Program-made: the position numbers and the translations under genes
The notes under the pieces: model-generated
Database searches by the model: none
Seen by the model: only the letters and a program-made list of their open reading frames with translations
What the model was told of the DNA's origin: nothing
Assembly (NCBI RefSeq): GCF_017948485.1
Contig: NZ_JAFFSX010000007.1
Span: 186,001 to 250,000, forward strand
Length of the DNA stretch: 64,000 bases
Direction of reading: 5' to 3'
Source: Streptomyces sp. GESEQ-35
Lineage (GTDB): Bacteria > Actinomycetota > Actinomycetes > Streptomycetales > Streptomycetaceae
Shown: piece after piece, positions 34,991-43,599 of the stretch
Numbering within the stretch: the first letter of the stretch is position 1
Layout of the letters: each line of letters starts with the position of its first letter

Positions 34991-36244
34991 CTACGCCTCC
35001 TTGGAGAACAGCGTCCGGCCCCACCAGTCGTCCTTGTCGCGGACGCCGGGCGGGACCGCGAAGATCGCCGAACCCACGTGCTGGATGTACTCGTTGAGGA
35101 CGTCCGGCGCCAGGCTGCGCTGGATCGGGATGAAGCCCTTGCGGACGTCCCGCTGGTACGCGAGGAAGAACAGGCCCGCGTCCAGGCGGCCCAGGCCGTC
35201 CGTGCCGTCGGTGAAGGAGTAGCCGCGGCGCAGGATCGTCGCCCCGTGGTTGGTGTCGGGGTGCGCGAGCTTCACATGCGCGTTGGGCAGCATCGCCTTC
35301 AGGAACGGCTCGTCGCGCTCCTTGGCCTTGCCGACCGGGGCGCCCTCGCCCTTGTCCCGGCCGATGATGTCCTCCTGCTCCTGGAGCGAGGTGCGGTCCC
35401 AGGTCTCGATGTGCATGCGGATGCGGCGGGCTACGAGGTAGGAGCCCCCGGTCATCCAGGCCGAGTTCGGAGTGCCGTCCTTCTCGTCCGCCCACACGAA
35501 CTTCTTCAGGCGGTCCGTCTCCGTGCCCGCGATGTTGCGGGTGCCGTCCTTGAAGCCCATCAGGTTGCGCGGGGTCTGCTCGTCCGGTGTCGTCGAGGAC
35601 GTCTTGCCGAAGCCGAGCTGCGACCAGCGGATGACGACCTTGCCGAAGCCGATGCGGGCCAGGTTGCGGATGGCGTGCACGGCGACCTGCGGGTCGTCCG
35701 CGCAGGCCTGGATGCACAGGTCGCCGCCGCTGCGGTTCTTGTCGAGGTTGTCGCCGGCGAACTTCGGCAGGTCGACGAGCGCCTCGGGGCGGGCGTCCGC
35801 CAGCCCGAACTTCTCGAACAGGGAGGGCCCGAAGCCGATGGTCAGCGTCAGCCGCGACGGCTTGAGGCCCAGCGCCTCGCCGGTGTCGTCCGGCGGAGCC
35901 TCGGCAAGACCGCCGTACGCGCCCTCACCGACCGTCTGCCCGGCCGTCATCCGCCGCGCCGCCACCGTCCAGTCCTTGAGCATCTGTACGAACTCGGCGC
36001 GGTCGTCGGTCTTCACGTCGAACGCGGCGAAGTGCAGCCGGTCCTGCACGGGCGTGGCGATGCCCGCCTGATGGGCGCCGTGGAAGGCGACCGCAGCGCC
36101 CGACTCGGCGGCGGTCGGGTCCAGGTCGTCGCCGGTGCGGGCCATCGCCACCGCACCGCCGGCCGCGGCGGCACCGAGCGCGAGCCCGGCACCGCCCCAG
36201 CCGATCAGCGCACGCCGGGAGGGGGATTCGGAGGTCTCGGTCAT
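34991..36244 (-). CDS. efeB: EfeB, Dyp-type haem peroxidase, Tat-secreted
   Basis: A 417-residue DyP-type peroxidase: Tat signal S-R-R-A-L-I (9-14) with an Ala/Gly-rich h-region, and the G-x-x-D-G motif (G230-F-K-D-G234) of DyP enzymes. A downstream H-P-D-T-N-H region holds candidate haem ligands. EfeB oxidises ferrous iron, and in some species releases iron from haem, for delivery to EfeU. It lies 13 bases after efeO and 3 bases before efeU. Confidence 0.93.
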   Translation of the reverse strand: MTETSESPSRRALIGWGGAGLALGAAAAGGAVAMARTGDDLDPTAAESGAAVAFHGAHQAGIATPVQDRLHFAAFDVKTDDRAEFVQMLKDWTVAARRMTAGQTVGEGAYGGLAEAPPDDTGEALGLKPSRLTLTIGFGPSLFEKFGLADARPEALVDLPKFAGDNLDKNRSGGDLCIQACADDPQVAVHAIRNLARIGFGKVVIRWSQLGFGKTSSTTPDEQTPRNLMGFKDGTRNIAGTETDRLKKFVWADEKDGTPNSAWMTGGSYLVARRIRMHIETWDRTSLQEQEDIIGRDKGEGAPVGKAKERDEPFLKAMLPNAHVKLAHPDTNHGATILRRGYSFTDGTDGLGRLDAGLFFLAYQRDVRKGFIPIQRSLAPDVLNEYIQHVGSAIFAVPPGVRDKDDWWGRTLFSKEA

Positions 36245-36257
36245 GAGGGCCCCTACC

Positions 36258-37412
36258 TCACTTCACGACAACTGCGGCGGCCAGCTTGGACAGGGGCTCG
36301 GCGAGCGCGTTGACCGCGTCCGACAGCTCCTTGCGGTCGGCCTCGCCGACCTTGTCGTACGAGGTGAAGTCGTACGAGGTCTTGTCCGCGCGGTACTTGT
36401 CGAGCAGTCCGTTCAGCGCCGCGAACTGCTTGTCGAGCTCCGTCACCAGCGCCGGGTCGTTCTCCTTGGCGACGGCCTTCAGCAGCTCGTACGACTTCTC
36501 CGCGCCCTCGACGTTGGCCTTGAAGTCGACCAGGTCGGTGTGGGAGTAGCGCTCCTCCTCGCCGGTGACCTTGCCGGTGGCGACCTCGTCGAGGAGCTCC
36601 TTGGCGCCGTTGGCCATGGAGGTCGGGGTGATCTCGGCCTTGCCGACCCGCTTCTGCCAGTCCGTGAGGTCGGTGATCAGCTGGTCGGCGAGCTCGGAGT
36701 CGCGGGCGGTGAGCTTCTTGTCCTTCCAGAGCGAGCGCTCGATGCGGTGCCAGCCGGTCCAGTCCTTCTCCAGGTCCTGGCCCTCCTCCAGACCGTCCTC
36801 GCGCAGGTCGACCTTGGGGTCGATGTCACCGAAGGACTCGGCGACCGGCTCGGTGCGCTCCCAGCCGATACGGGACGGTGCGTAGGCCTTCTTCGCGGCC
36901 TCGATGTCGCCGTCCTTGACCGCCTTGGCGAACGTCTCGGCGAGCGGCAGCGTCTCGTCGGCCTGGGTCTGGGAGTACTCGCGGTAGGCGGCAACGGCCT
37001 TGTCGAGACGGGCGTCGCGCTTGGCGGCGGTGCCGCCGGTGACCTTGATGTCCTGGCGGATGCCGTTGCCCTTCATGCCGGGCTTGCAGGCGATCTGGTA
37101 GGCGCCGGCCTTCACTTCGGCGGTGACCCGCTGCTTGGTGCCGGGGCCGATGTTCTCGCGCTCGGTCACCACCCGGTCGTCCGGGAAGAGGATGTAGACC
37201 TCGTTGACCTTGGAGCCCTTGTTCTCTATGGCGAGTTCGACGTGCCCGGCCGGGACCTCGTTCTTCGACACCTCGCACTTGTCGTCCGTCGCGGTCACGT
37301 TGATCACGTTGTCGCCGCTGCCCGAACCGCCCTTCTCGGTGCAGCCGGTGACAGCGGTCAGAGCCGCCACGGCGGTGGCGGCGGTGATGACGGAGAGTCT
37401 GGCGGCGCGCAT
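36258..37412 (-). CDS. efeO: EfeO, periplasmic iron-binding lipoprotein
   Basis: A 384-residue lipoprotein: signal peptide with lipobox T-G-C24, a cupredoxin-like domain (about 35-125, with C-E-V and C-K-P-G-M as metal-site residues), then an M75-type helical domain with the family W-H-R-I-E-R motif (H-x-x-E). It captures iron outside the membrane for EfeB and EfeU. First gene of the efeOBU operon; an iron box lies 49 bases upstream of its ATG. Confidence 0.93.
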   Translation of the reverse strand: MRAARLSVITAATAVAALTAVTGCTEKGGSGSGDNVINVTATDDKCEVSKNEVPAGHVELAIENKGSKVNEVYILFPDDRVVTERENIGPGTKQRVTAEVKAGAYQIACKPGMKGNGIRQDIKVTGGTAAKRDARLDKAVAAYREYSQTQADETLPLAETFAKAVKDGDIEAAKKAYAPSRIGWERTEPVAESFGDIDPKVDLREDGLEEGQDLEKDWTGWHRIERSLWKDKKLTARDSELADQLITDLTDWQKRVGKAEITPTSMANGAKELLDEVATGKVTGEEERYSHTDLVDFKANVEGAEKSYELLKAVAKENDPALVTELDKQFAALNGLLDKYRADKTSYDFTSYDKVGEADRKELSDAVNALAEPLSKLAAAVVVK

Positions 37413-37460
37413 ACAGGCTCCATGAGAGTGGCGAGAAAACGCTTACAGGGAACTCACAGT

Positions 37461-37479
37461 TTTGGCTAGGCTCGCCTAA
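37461..37479. promoter_or_regulatory. Iron box (DmdR/IdeR type) upstream of efeO
   Basis: TTTGGCTAGGCTCGCCTAA matches the 19-base iron-box consensus TTAGGTTAGGCTCACCTAA at 16 positions. DmdR with ferrous iron would bind here and shut off efeOBU when iron is plentiful. It lies 49 bases before the efeO start, where the promoter should be. Confidence 0.8.
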
Positions 37480-37601
37480 CTTATCTGAGCCTTACCTGCG
37501 TGATACCCGGTTGTGCGGTGATTCAGCTCTCATGGACGCTGTATGAGCACGAGCCGATCACGCTGGCTCAAATCGGACCCCACGGGAAGGTCAAGGGAGG
37601 G

Positions 37602-38423
37602 TCAAGGATCGCGTCGCGGGGTGACCAGGACCGCGCCCGTGCGGGGGTGCGGCAGCACCTCGACCGGCTGGTCGTACACCTCGGAGAGCAGCCGCTCCGA
37701 GAAGACGTCCTCGGGTGGTCCGTCCGCGGCCACCTGCCCGGCGCGCAGGATCGCGACCCGGTGCGCGTACGCCGCCGCGAGCCCCAGATCGTGCAGTACG
37801 ACGACCACCGCGTCCCCGGCCCGCGCCCGCTCCCGGCACAACCGCAGCACCAGCTCCTGGTGTTTGAGGTCCAGGGCCGCCGTCGGCTCGTCGAGCAGCA
37901 GCAGCGGCGCGCGCTGAGCGAGCACCCGGGCGAGCGCGACCCGGGCCCGCTCGCCGCCACTGAGCGCCGAGAACGGGCGGGCGGCGAACGCGGTCACCTC
38001 CGCCCGCGCCATCGCTTCGGCTACGGCGGTGTCGTCGTCCTCCGCTCCGACGGCCGCCCAGGGTGCGCGGCCCATCCGGACCACCTCCTCCACCGTGAAC
38101 GGGAAGGACAGCGCCGCCGACTGCGGCAACACGGCCCGACGCAGGGCGAGTTCGGGCGCGGACCAGTCCGACGCCGGGCGACCGTGAATCCGTACGACCC
38201 CTTCCGCGGCCGGGAGATCGGCGGCCAGGGCGCCCAACAGGGTCGACTTTCCCGCCCCGTTGGGACCGACCAGGGCGAGGACCTCGCCGGCACGGGCCGT
38301 GACGGACACTCCGTGGAGGACGACGCGGGAACCGAGGCGGACGTGGAGGTCCTGGGCTTCGGCGAGGATGTCGCCGGGTTCGGCGGGGGAGGGAGGAGTG
38401 GGGCGGGGGCGGAGGAGTCGCAT
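37602..38423 (-). CDS. hmuV: HmuV-type haem ABC importer ATPase
   Basis: A 273-residue ATPase: Walker A G-P-N-G-A-G-K-S-T (53-61), Q-loop L-P-Q-S-A-A, signature L-S-G-G-E-R-A-R-V-A, Walker B L-L-L-L-D-E-P-T, H-loop L-H-D. The F-T-V-E-E-V-V-R-M-G-R segment is typical of HmuV/FecE. ATG 38423 chosen; the upstream extension is not conserved. It serves the permease encoded before it, with a 96-base gap holding a dispersed repeat. Confidence 0.9.
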   Translation of the reverse strand: MRLLRPRPTPPSPAEPGDILAEAQDLHVRLGSRVVLHGVSVTARAGEVLALVGPNGAGKSTLLGALAADLPAAEGVVRIHGRPASDWSAPELALRRAVLPQSAALSFPFTVEEVVRMGRAPWAAVGAEDDDTAVAEAMARAEVTAFAARPFSALSGGERARVALARVLAQRAPLLLLDEPTAALDLKHQELVLRLCRERARAGDAVVVVLHDLGLAAAYAHRVAILRAGQVAADGPPEDVFSERLLSEVYDQPVEVLPHPRTGAVLVTPRRDP

Positions 38424-38462
38424 GGGCGGGGTCCTTGTGGAGGAGGGGGACTGAAGAACCTC

Positions 38463-38492
38463 AGGGGCGCGGGGAACTGCGCGACCAGCCAC
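38463..38492. repeat. Dispersed intergenic repeat, copy 2
   Basis: The reverse complement of 23348-23377, identical over 30 bases. It lies between hmuU and hmuV inside one operon, so it would be transcribed into the mRNA between the two coding regions. Confidence 0.8.
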
Positions 38493-38519
38493 CACGCACC
38501 TGTAGACGACACACAACCT

Positions 38520-39608
38520 CTAGGCCCAACCCCCCTGCCGACGCCGAGTCCTGCGCAACAACCAGAAGAAGAACGGACTCCCAAGAAGCGCCGTCAGAAC
38601 CCCGAGCGGCAGCTCCGCCGGCGCCGCCACAGTCCGCGCAGCAAGATCCGCACCGAGCAGGACGACCCCGCCCCCCAGCGCGCTGCCTGGGACCAGGAAG
38701 CGATGCCCGGGCCCGGCGGCCATCCGCAACAGGTGGGGTACGACGAGACCGATGAAGCCGATGACGCCGGCCACGCTCACTGCGGCAGCGGTCAGCAGCG
38801 CGATGACGAGTATCAGCACGATCCGCAGCCGCTCCACGTCCACGCCCAGATGCCGGGCCGGCCGGTCGCCGAGCGCGAGCAGGTCCAGACGGCGCGCGTA
38901 CAGCGGCGCGAGCACCAGACCGATCGCCGCGCACGGCAGTACCGCGAGCACCTTCGGCCAGGTCGCCTGGGCGAGAGAACCCAGCTGCCAGAAGGTGATC
39001 TGGTTCACCGCGGCGGTGTCGGCGAGGAAGATGAACAGGCCGACGAGCGCCCCGCAGAACGCGTTCACCGCGATACCGGTGAGGATCAGCGTCACGACCT
39101 CCGTACGGCCGCCCGAGCGGGACATCCCGTACACCAGCAGCACGGTGGCGAGACCGGTGACGAAGGCCATCGCCGGGAGGGTCCAGTTGCCGAAGAAGGT
39201 CAGACCGAGCGCGATCGAGGCCACCGCACCGACCGCCGCGCCCAAGGAGACGCCGATCGTGCCCGGTTCGGCCAGCGGATTGCCGAACACGCCCTGCATC
39301 AGCGCGCCCGCACACCCCAGCGAGGCGCCGACGAGCAGCGCGAGCACGATCCGGGGGAAGCGGACGTTCCAGAGCACGGACTCCGCGACCCGGTCCAACT
39401 CCGCGCCGCCGAGCCCGGCTTTGTGCTGTACGGAGCTGACGACGTCGCCGATCGGGATCGGGTAGGCGCCGATTCCGGCGGCCATCGGGGTGAGGACGAG
39501 GAGCGTGATGAGGAGACCGGCGGTGAGGAGCCAGGCAGTGCTGCGTCGTCTTCGGGCGGTGGGTTGGGGCGGGGCCTTCGTTTCGGTCTTCTCGTCCAGT
39601 ACGGTCAC
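38520..39608 (-). CDS. hmuU: HmuU-type haem ABC importer permease
   Basis: A 362-residue FecCD-family permease with about ten membrane helices; L-R-L-P-R-like motif (N-V-R-F-P-R-I-V-L-A), G-A-L-M-Q-G-V-F-G-N-P-L-A-E-P, and G-F-I-G-L-V-V-P-H near the coupling helix. GTG start at 39608. Upstream is the shared promoter region with htaA and an iron box. The substrate-binding lipoprotein HmuT that normally sits next to hmuU is absent. Confidence 0.9.
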   Translation of the reverse strand: MTVLDEKTETKAPPQPTARRRRSTAWLLTAGLLITLLVLTPMAAGIGAYPIPIGDVVSSVQHKAGLGGAELDRVAESVLWNVRFPRIVLALLVGASLGCAGALMQGVFGNPLAEPGTIGVSLGAAVGAVASIALGLTFFGNWTLPAMAFVTGLATVLLVYGMSRSGGRTEVVTLILTGIAVNAFCGALVGLFIFLADTAAVNQITFWQLGSLAQATWPKVLAVLPCAAIGLVLAPLYARRLDLLALGDRPARHLGVDVERLRIVLILVIALLTAAAVSVAGVIGFIGLVVPHLLRMAAGPGHRFLVPGSALGGGVVLLGADLAARTVAAPAELPLGVLTALLGSPFFFWLLRRTRRRQGGWA

Positions 39609-39700
39609 GCCGCACCGCCCTTGTCCTCGATCGGGACGCGCATGCGTCGCACCGTGTCGTCCGTTCCTCTTGGCTCACTGTCGTTTTCGGTCAGCAAAGC

Positions 39701-39719
39701 TTAGGTTAGCCTTACCTTC
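39701..39719. promoter_or_regulatory. Iron box between hmuU and htaA
   Basis: TTAGGTTAGCCTTACCTTC, a near-match to the DmdR/IdeR palindrome with the first half-site TTAGGTTAG intact. It is centred between the divergent hmuU (start 39608) and htaA (start 39755) genes and would control both. Confidence 0.75.
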
Positions 39720-39754
39720 GCCCGCTACCGGCAGTCGTATCCGGAGGACTCCTC

Positions 39755-41146
39755 ATGCCCGCGCGCCTTCGTGCCCTGGTCACCGTGTTGTGCGCAGCCG
39801 TCCTCGGGGCGCTGCTTCCGGCGGCCGTCGCGCAGGCCGCGGCCCGTGAGGTGCAGGGCGGCCGGCTGGACTGGGGCATCAAGTCGTCCTTCCAGAGCTA
39901 TGTCACCGGGCCTATCGCCAACGGAAGTTACTCACTCACCGGTGGCGCGGCGACCGTCGGCGACAGCCAGTTCCGGTTCCACTCGGCCGCCGGCACGTAC
40001 GACGGCGACACCGGCGCATTCGCCGCGTCCTTCTCCGGCGGGGTCCACTTCGTCGGACACAAGACGGACGCCGGGGCGTATCAGCTCGACCTCACCATCA
40101 GCCGGCCCACCGTCCGCGTCTCCGGGTCCACCGGGACGCTGTACGTGGACGTCACCAGCAAGGCGAAGGGCACCGGGACGGTCACGACGTCCAGTCAGGT
40201 GCCCTTCGCCTCCCTCGCCCTCGGGGGGATCGACATGAGGGGCGGGGGCAGTTCCGTTGTGCTCAACAACCTTCCCGCCACGCTTACTTCGGAGGGGGCC
40301 GAGTCCTTTGCCGGGTACTACACGGCGGGGACCGCGCTGGATCCGGTGAGTCTGTCCGCGGATGTGGCGGCGGGGGGTTCTGGTGGGGGTGCGGGTTCCG
40401 GTTCGGCTACGCCGAGTGCGTCCAACTCCTCGGAGGCGGACGGTGCCCTCGCGGACGGTGCCGTGGACTGGGGGGTGCGCCGGACCTTCCGGGAGTACGT
40501 CACCGGCGGTATCGCCAAGGGCAAGTGGACGCTGTCCGACGGGGCCGAGGACGGGGGCGCGATCTTCCGCTTCGGGGGTGGCGAAGGGGCGTACAAGAGC
40601 GGTGATTTGGACGCCGAGTTCGAGGGTGCGCTGCGCTTCACGGGGGCGCACGGTCTCGATCTGAAGCTGAGTGGAGTCCGTGTTGTTGTCGATGACGGCA
40701 AGGGCACGCTGTACGCCGACGTGGCGAGTGCGGAGTACTCCGCGAAGAAGGTTCCGCTGGTCACCTTCGCCGCGAAGGGGCTGAAGGCGAAGGGTGGTCT
40801 CGTCGCCGTGACCGAGGCGCCGGCGAAGCTCACCGGCCGGGGTGCGAAGGCCTTCGGCTCGATGTATCAGGCGGGCACGGAGATGGACCCCGTCTCGCTC
40901 GCCGTCGCCCTCACCTCGGACGCCGCGCTGCCGGCACTGCCTGATCTGGGCAGTACGCCTACGGCGAGCGTGACTGCGGAGGCCGAATCCGCGTCGCCGG
41001 GTTCGGCCGAGCCCGTCGCGAGTTCGTCGGACGGTGGCTCAGTGGGCCTGCCGATCGGGCTGGCCGTCGGTTCGCTGCTGGTCGTTGTGGCTGCGCTCGT
41101 CGTGGTCCGTAAGCGCCGTACGGGCTCCGCCTCGGACGGCGACTGA
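39755..41146 (+). CDS. htaA: HtaA-domain haem-binding surface protein, membrane-anchored
   Basis: A 463-residue secreted protein: signal peptide, then two HtaA domains (about 35-205 and 235-395), each starting with the W-G-I/V-K/R-x-S/T-F-x-x-Y-V motif. That motif holds a Tyr, and a later G-H in domain 1 could ligate haem, as in corynebacterial HtaA. A Ser/Ala linker leads to a C-terminal membrane helix (about 436-455) and a basic tail. GGAGG precedes the ATG. First gene of the HtaA pair; iron box just upstream. Confidence 0.9.
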   Translation: MPARLRALVTVLCAAVLGALLPAAVAQAAAREVQGGRLDWGIKSSFQSYVTGPIANGSYSLTGGAATVGDSQFRFHSAAGTYDGDTGAFAASFSGGVHFVGHKTDAGAYQLDLTISRPTVRVSGSTGTLYVDVTSKAKGTGTVTTSSQVPFASLALGGIDMRGGGSSVVLNNLPATLTSEGAESFAGYYTAGTALDPVSLSADVAAGGSGGGAGSGSATPSASNSSEADGALADGAVDWGVRRTFREYVTGGIAKGKWTLSDGAEDGGAIFRFGGGEGAYKSGDLDAEFEGALRFTGAHGLDLKLSGVRVVVDDGKGTLYADVASAEYSAKKVPLVTFAAKGLKAKGGLVAVTEAPAKLTGRGAKAFGSMYQAGTEMDPVSLAVALTSDAALPALPDLGSTPTASVTAEAESASPGSAEPVASSSDGGSVGLPIGLAVGSLLVVVAALVVVRKRRTGSASDGD

Positions 41147-41182
41147 ATCCCCCTACCCATCTGAGCAAGGAGAACCACGGAC

Positions 41183-42628
41183 ATGACCTCGACGATCAGT
41201 AGACCGCGCCGCCGTACCCTCGCCGCTGCCGTTGCCACGGCCGCCGCGATGGGTGCCACCGCCCTCGCCACCGTCGGCGCGACCGCCGCCTCTGCTGCCG
41301 AAGTGCCCCTGAGCGGATATGAGTTGACCTGGGGCATCAAGCAGTCGTACCGCTCGTACGTGACCGGCATGGCGGCCGGCAGCTTCACGGCGTCGGACGG
41401 GGCGTCGCAGGCGGCGGACAATGGCGCGTTCACTTTCGTGGACGGCGTGGGCACCTACGACTCCACCGCTCACACGGTGGATCTTGCCTTCAAGGGCAGC
41501 CTGAACATCAAGTCCGCGCTGCATGGTTTCGAGATCGGCCTGTCCGACGTCAAGTTCGACAGCGCGGCCGCCGAGATCACCGCCGACGTGACGAAGAGCG
41601 GGGCGACTACGGACGACGTGCCGCTCGCCAAGGTCACCGTCACGCAGGCCATGACGGACATGGCGACCACGCTCACGAAGGAGGCGGCGGACGTCTTCGG
41701 CAGCGCGAGTTACGAGAACGCGGCGGGTGATCCGTTGTCGGTGGTGAAGACGGCGAGCCCGTCACCGACCACGTCTCCCTCTCCGTCGCCGAGCGAGAGC
41801 ACGTCGCCGTCCCAGTCGCCCTCGCAGTCCGTGTCCCCGACCGTGTCGACATCGCCGTCCGGCAGCGCGAGCCCCTCGGTGACCGCTTCCGAGCCCGCGA
41901 CGGAGGGCGAGGTCGTCGACGGCACGCTCGGCTGGGGTGTGAAGGAGTCGTTCCGTACGTACGTGGTGGGCAGCGTGGCGAACGGGGAGATCACGGCGTC
42001 GGGGGGTGCGACGCAGGCCGCGGGCAACGGGGTGTTCACGTTCGTCGACGCCACGGGGACGTATGACGCGGACGCCGATGCGCTGAGCGCTGCTTTTGAG
42101 GGCTCGGTGAACTTCAAGGGTCACGAGGAGAACGGCACGTACGGGCTCGACCTCACCCTGGCTGACGTCAAGGTGACGGTGGAGGACGGCACGGGCGAAC
42201 TCACGGCGGACGTCACCAGCCTGGGCGAGAAGTCCGAGGACGTGGTTCTGGCCGATCTGACGGCGGGCGGCGGGGAGTTGGTGGCGAAGAACGACGTCAT
42301 CACCTTGTCGGACGTCACCGCGAAGCTCACCGCCGAGGGGGCGGACGCCTTCGCCGGCTTTTACACGGAGGGCACGGAACTCGATCCGGTGGACCTCTCG
42401 GTGGCTCTGACGGACGACGCGGAACTCCCGACCGGTGAGCCCTCGGCCTCCACGGGCACGGGTGCCTCCGGCGGTACGGCGGGTTCCACGACCGGCGGTG
42501 TAACGGGCGGCCTCGCCTCGACCGGCTCGGACGTGCCGGTCGGTGCGCTGGGTACCGCTGCCGCGGTGGCTGTGGCGGCGGGTGCGGGTGTGGTGTTCTC
42601 GGTCCGTCGGCGGCGTGCGGCTGAGTAG
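41183..42628 (+). CDS. HtaA-domain haem-binding protein with sortase signal
   Basis: A 481-residue secreted protein with two HtaA domains (about 45-190 and 248-412; W-G-I-K-Q-S-Y-R-S-Y-V and W-G-V-K-E-S-F-R-T-Y-V). They are joined by a Ser/Pro/Thr-rich spacer likely to span the cell wall. At the C-terminus L444-A-S-T-G448, a hydrophobic stretch and R-R-R-R form a LAxTG sorting signal for a class E sortase. So one HtaA protein is fixed to peptidoglycan and the other to the membrane, a likely haem relay. It starts 36 bases after the first. Confidence 0.9.
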   Translation: MTSTISRPRRRTLAAAVATAAAMGATALATVGATAASAAEVPLSGYELTWGIKQSYRSYVTGMAAGSFTASDGASQAADNGAFTFVDGVGTYDSTAHTVDLAFKGSLNIKSALHGFEIGLSDVKFDSAAAEITADVTKSGATTDDVPLAKVTVTQAMTDMATTLTKEAADVFGSASYENAAGDPLSVVKTASPSPTTSPSPSPSESTSPSQSPSQSVSPTVSTSPSGSASPSVTASEPATEGEVVDGTLGWGVKESFRTYVVGSVANGEITASGGATQAAGNGVFTFVDATGTYDADADALSAAFEGSVNFKGHEENGTYGLDLTLADVKVTVEDGTGELTADVTSLGEKSEDVVLADLTAGGGELVAKNDVITLSDVTAKLTAEGADAFAGFYTEGTELDPVDLSVALTDDAELPTGEPSASTGTGASGGTAGSTTGGVTGGLASTGSDVPVGALGTAAAVAVAAGAGVVFSVRRRRAAE

Positions 42629-42698
42629 TGCCGGGTGCCTCCCGGCGGGGGTGCGGGTTTGTGGGGGTGCGCGTTGCGCCTTTCGGTTTGTGGGGGTC

Positions 42699-42808
42699 GG
42701 GGACGTGGTGGGGGTGTCCGTCCTCGGAACGGCGCGGAATCGGTCTCTTACCAACTCGCCCGTGTTGACGCGCCAACCGCTGCGGGCGGACACCCCCACC
42801 ACGTCCCC
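42699..42808. repeat. 22-bp perfect inverted repeat around a 66-bp centre
   Basis: Positions 42699-42720 (starting GGGGACGTGGTGGG) and 42787-42808 are exact reverse complements, 22 of 22, separated by 66 bases. It lies between the HtaA genes and the PhzF-like gene. No transposase or target duplication was identified. It could be a terminator stem, a recombination or protein-binding site, or the ends of a small mobile relic. Two 13-base copies of GGTTTGTGGGGGT precede it (42656-42668, 42685-42697). Confidence 0.8.
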
Positions 42809-42879
42809 TTCTCGCCGCGGACGACTGCGGGTCCGTGCACCGGCCCGCCCCCGCCGCCGAGTGGTGTTTCAATGCCGGG

Positions 42880-43524
42880 GTGACTGATTACGACGTGCTG
42901 CGTGTGTTCTGCGGTGCAGGGGGCGGGTACGGCAACGAACTCGGCGTCGTCCGCGAGGGTTCGGCGATGCCCGAGCGGGACGAGCGGCAGGCCTTCGCGG
43001 CGAAACTCGGGTTCAGCGAGATCGTGTTCGTGGATGATCCCGAGCGGGGGGTCGTCGACATCTACACGCCCAGCGTTCGGCTGCCGTTCGCCGGGCACCC
43101 TTGCGTCGGCACGGCCTGGCTCCTCGACGTCCCCGAACTCGTCACCCCGGCCGGGGTGGTCGGGGCCCGTCTGGACGGTGAGTTCAGCTGGATCGAAGCG
43201 CGGCCGGAGTGGGCGCCGCCGCGCACCCTGCGTCAGTACGCCACGGCCGCCGAGGTCGAGGACCTGCCGGTGCCGCCACCCGGCGAGTGGGTGTACGCCT
43301 GGGCCTGGGAGGACGAGGCCGCCGGCCGTGTCCGCGCCCGTGGCTTCCCCGGCCGCGCCGACGGCATCGACGAGGACGAGGCGACAGGCGCGGCGGCCCT
43401 TCTGCTCACGCGCCTGCTGGGCCGGGCCCTCAACATCAGCCAGGGCGCGGGCTCCCAGATCCTGACGGCTCCGCAGCCGGGCGGCTGGGTGGAGGTCGGG
43501 GGACGGGTGTTCCTGGAACGCTAG
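42880..43524 (+). CDS. PhzF-family protein
   Basis: A 214-residue protein of the PhzC/PhzF family: V-F-C-G-A-G-G-G-Y-G-N-E-L-G-V near the start, L-P-F-A-G-H-P-C-V-G-T-A-W (the hallmark segment) and a second half with D-E-A-T-G-A-A-A-L-L-L-T-R. Typical PhzF enzymes (isomerases or epimerases) are about 260-290 residues, so this one is short. GTG 42880 chosen; an upstream in-frame extension is not conserved. It precedes the CHAT gene on the same strand by 75 bases. Confidence 0.75.
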   Translation: MTDYDVLRVFCGAGGGYGNELGVVREGSAMPERDERQAFAAKLGFSEIVFVDDPERGVVDIYTPSVRLPFAGHPCVGTAWLLDVPELVTPAGVVGARLDGEFSWIEARPEWAPPRTLRQYATAAEVEDLPVPPPGEWVYAWAWEDEAAGRVRARGFPGRADGIDEDEATGAAALLLTRLLGRALNISQGAGSQILTAPQPGGWVEVGGRVFLER

Positions 43525-43599
43525 TTCCGGTGCCCGCCGACCTGCTGAAGCGGCGATTCCGTCCCTAGCCTTGCCCTGCGTGAGGACGGGCCTTCCGGC

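Noticed and set aside
33947..36313. 788-codon plus-strand frame opposite efeU and efeB
   Set aside because: Antisense of two well-supported genes; no domain signature.
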